A stretch of 34,456 nucleotides of DNA from a virus, in the IMG/VR virus record IMGVR_UViG_3300006754_000065, positions 1 to 34,456 of that record. One strand, given 5' to 3'. The notes beneath the pieces are model-generated. The model saw only the letters and a list, made by a program, of their open reading frames with translations, did no database searches and had not been told where the DNA came from. The first letter of the stretch is position 1, and each line of letters opens with the position of its first letter. The position numbers were made by a program, and so were the translations under genes. This document shows positions 33,943 through 34,456 of the stretch, piece by piece.

Positions 33943-34456
33943 ATGTACGACCCCACCAACCGAACTTCCCGCCGCGACCTCGCCCTCACCATCGAGGAGA
34001 AGCTGGCCTCTTGTGGGTTCGCTCAGACCGCCATCCGTGGCGCGAAAGAGATCGTTTATGCTCGTGCCGTGGACGGTGCTGCAAGCATCAGTGTCCTCGT
34101 GTACACCACGGTGGACTCCCGTGACGGGCTGGCTCGCTCCTGCGGTAAGGACGCCATTCGCGTCTGTGCCGTCTACAAGGCCCGTGATGGCCGCGAACGT
34201 GGCATCGCCTCCGCTGACAAGCGGGTAAACCGTGTCGGTGAGATCGACGCCATCGTGGGTCGCATGTACGACCGGATGCGTGAAGTGTACGCAGCGGCCC
34301 GTCGCCCCGAACGCTGCTCCTGCGGAGCGCCTAAGTTCACCAGCAAGGCTGGAAACGCTGTCTGTGCCGACCTCTGCTGGCTGAGCGAGGCCGAAGTCAA
34401 CAGGCCCGCACCTCGCCGCCGTAGCCGCCGTGGACGCCGCTACGGTCGCCGCACCC
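33943..34456 (+). CDS. Small protein with Cys knuckle and Arg-rich tail, 3' end cut by window edge
   Basis: An open frame of 171 codons runs from ATG 33943 off the right edge. It begins MYDPTNRTSRRDLALTIEEK. Residues 1-105 look like a small alpha/beta domain (ASISVLVYTTVDSRDG, DAIRVCAVYKARDGRERGI). Residues 125-148 hold CSCGAPKF and then CADLCW, giving a CxC...CxxxC set that could bind zinc. After that comes PAPRRRSRRGRRYGRR, a strongly basic tail suited to nucleic acid contact. I do not recognise the family. It is divergent from the tail operon, so it probably belongs to a different transcription unit, perhaps of early or regulatory type. Whether the protein ends soon after the edge cannot be seen. 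Confidence 0.75.
   Translation, partial: MYDPTNRTSRRDLALTIEEKLASCGFAQTAIRGAKEIVYARAVDGAASISVLVYTTVDSRDGLARSCGKDAIRVCAVYKARDGRERGIASADKRVNRVGEIDAIVGRMYDRMREVYAAARRPERCSCGAPKFTSKAGNAVCADLCWLSEAEVNRPAPRRRSRRGRRYGRRT

Noticed and set aside
33882-34124. TTG-started 80-residue frame on the plus strand
   Set aside because: Overlaps the better-supported ATG 33943 frame, Arg/His/Pro-rich and without a binding site at its start.
1-34456. Search for tRNA genes, CRISPR arrays, insertion sequences, integrase or attachment sites
   Set aside because: No cloverleaf, regular repeat-spacer pattern, transposase or integrase motif was seen; nearly every base is in structural genes.

Overview
The window looks like part of the tail and baseplate module of a large-genome tailed bacteriophage, most likely a myovirus with a contractile tail. 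The evidence is the gene order on the minus strand (read from right to left): putative tail tube, two tail-assembly-chaperone-like genes, a tape-measure protein, tube/baseplate junction-like proteins, a hub, an OB-fold spike, several very large structural proteins and a gp25/GPW-like baseplate wedge. No bacterial housekeeping gene, tRNA, rRNA, insertion sequence or CRISPR array was seen. The host cannot be named from this window. Codon use is fairly GC-rich throughout, and nothing stands out as recently acquired from a different source.

Layout. Fourteen tightly packed genes run leftwards from 33825 to the left edge, separated by gaps of 0-80 bases or by 1-8 base overlaps. They behave like one late operon. 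From upstream to downstream they are: tail tube (33825-33016), chaperone-like 1 (32935-31745), chaperone-like 2 (31739-30459), tape measure (30466-27101), two paralogous baseplate/tube-junction proteins (27088-26441 and 26436-25003), hub with a long C-terminal extension (25003-20375), gpV-like spike (20363-17898), a Gly/Ala/Val-rich hydrophobic protein (17868-17296), a giant 3924-residue protein (17292-5518), a small coiled-coil protein (5477-5241), an 896-residue protein with hydrophobic helices at both ends (5237-2547), an unknown 282-residue protein (2547-1699), the gp25-like wedge (1658-498) and a further structural protein cut by the left edge (491-1). One gene runs the other way from 33943 off the right edge. 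It encodes a small protein with a Cys-rich knuckle and an Arg-rich tail. The 117-base divergent region at 33826-33942 should hold the promoters for both directions.

How the parts work together. The tape measure, helped by the chaperones, would set the tail length around which tube subunits polymerise. The hub and spike form the centre of the baseplate. The wedge, the giant protein and the other large beta-rich proteins would form the periphery of the baseplate and possibly adsorption structures. No tail sheath gene is present, so it must lie elsewhere if the tail is contractile.

Most notable points: the giant 3924-residue ORF, which fills about a third of the window; a beta/alpha module that appears to be shared between that giant and the N-terminal part of the wedge protein; a hub with about 1000 extra residues and a cysteine cluster; CPxC knuckles in both hub and wedge; and the pair of tandem paralogues after the tape measure. 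Functions are inferred by eye from motifs and gene order; no database search was possible.
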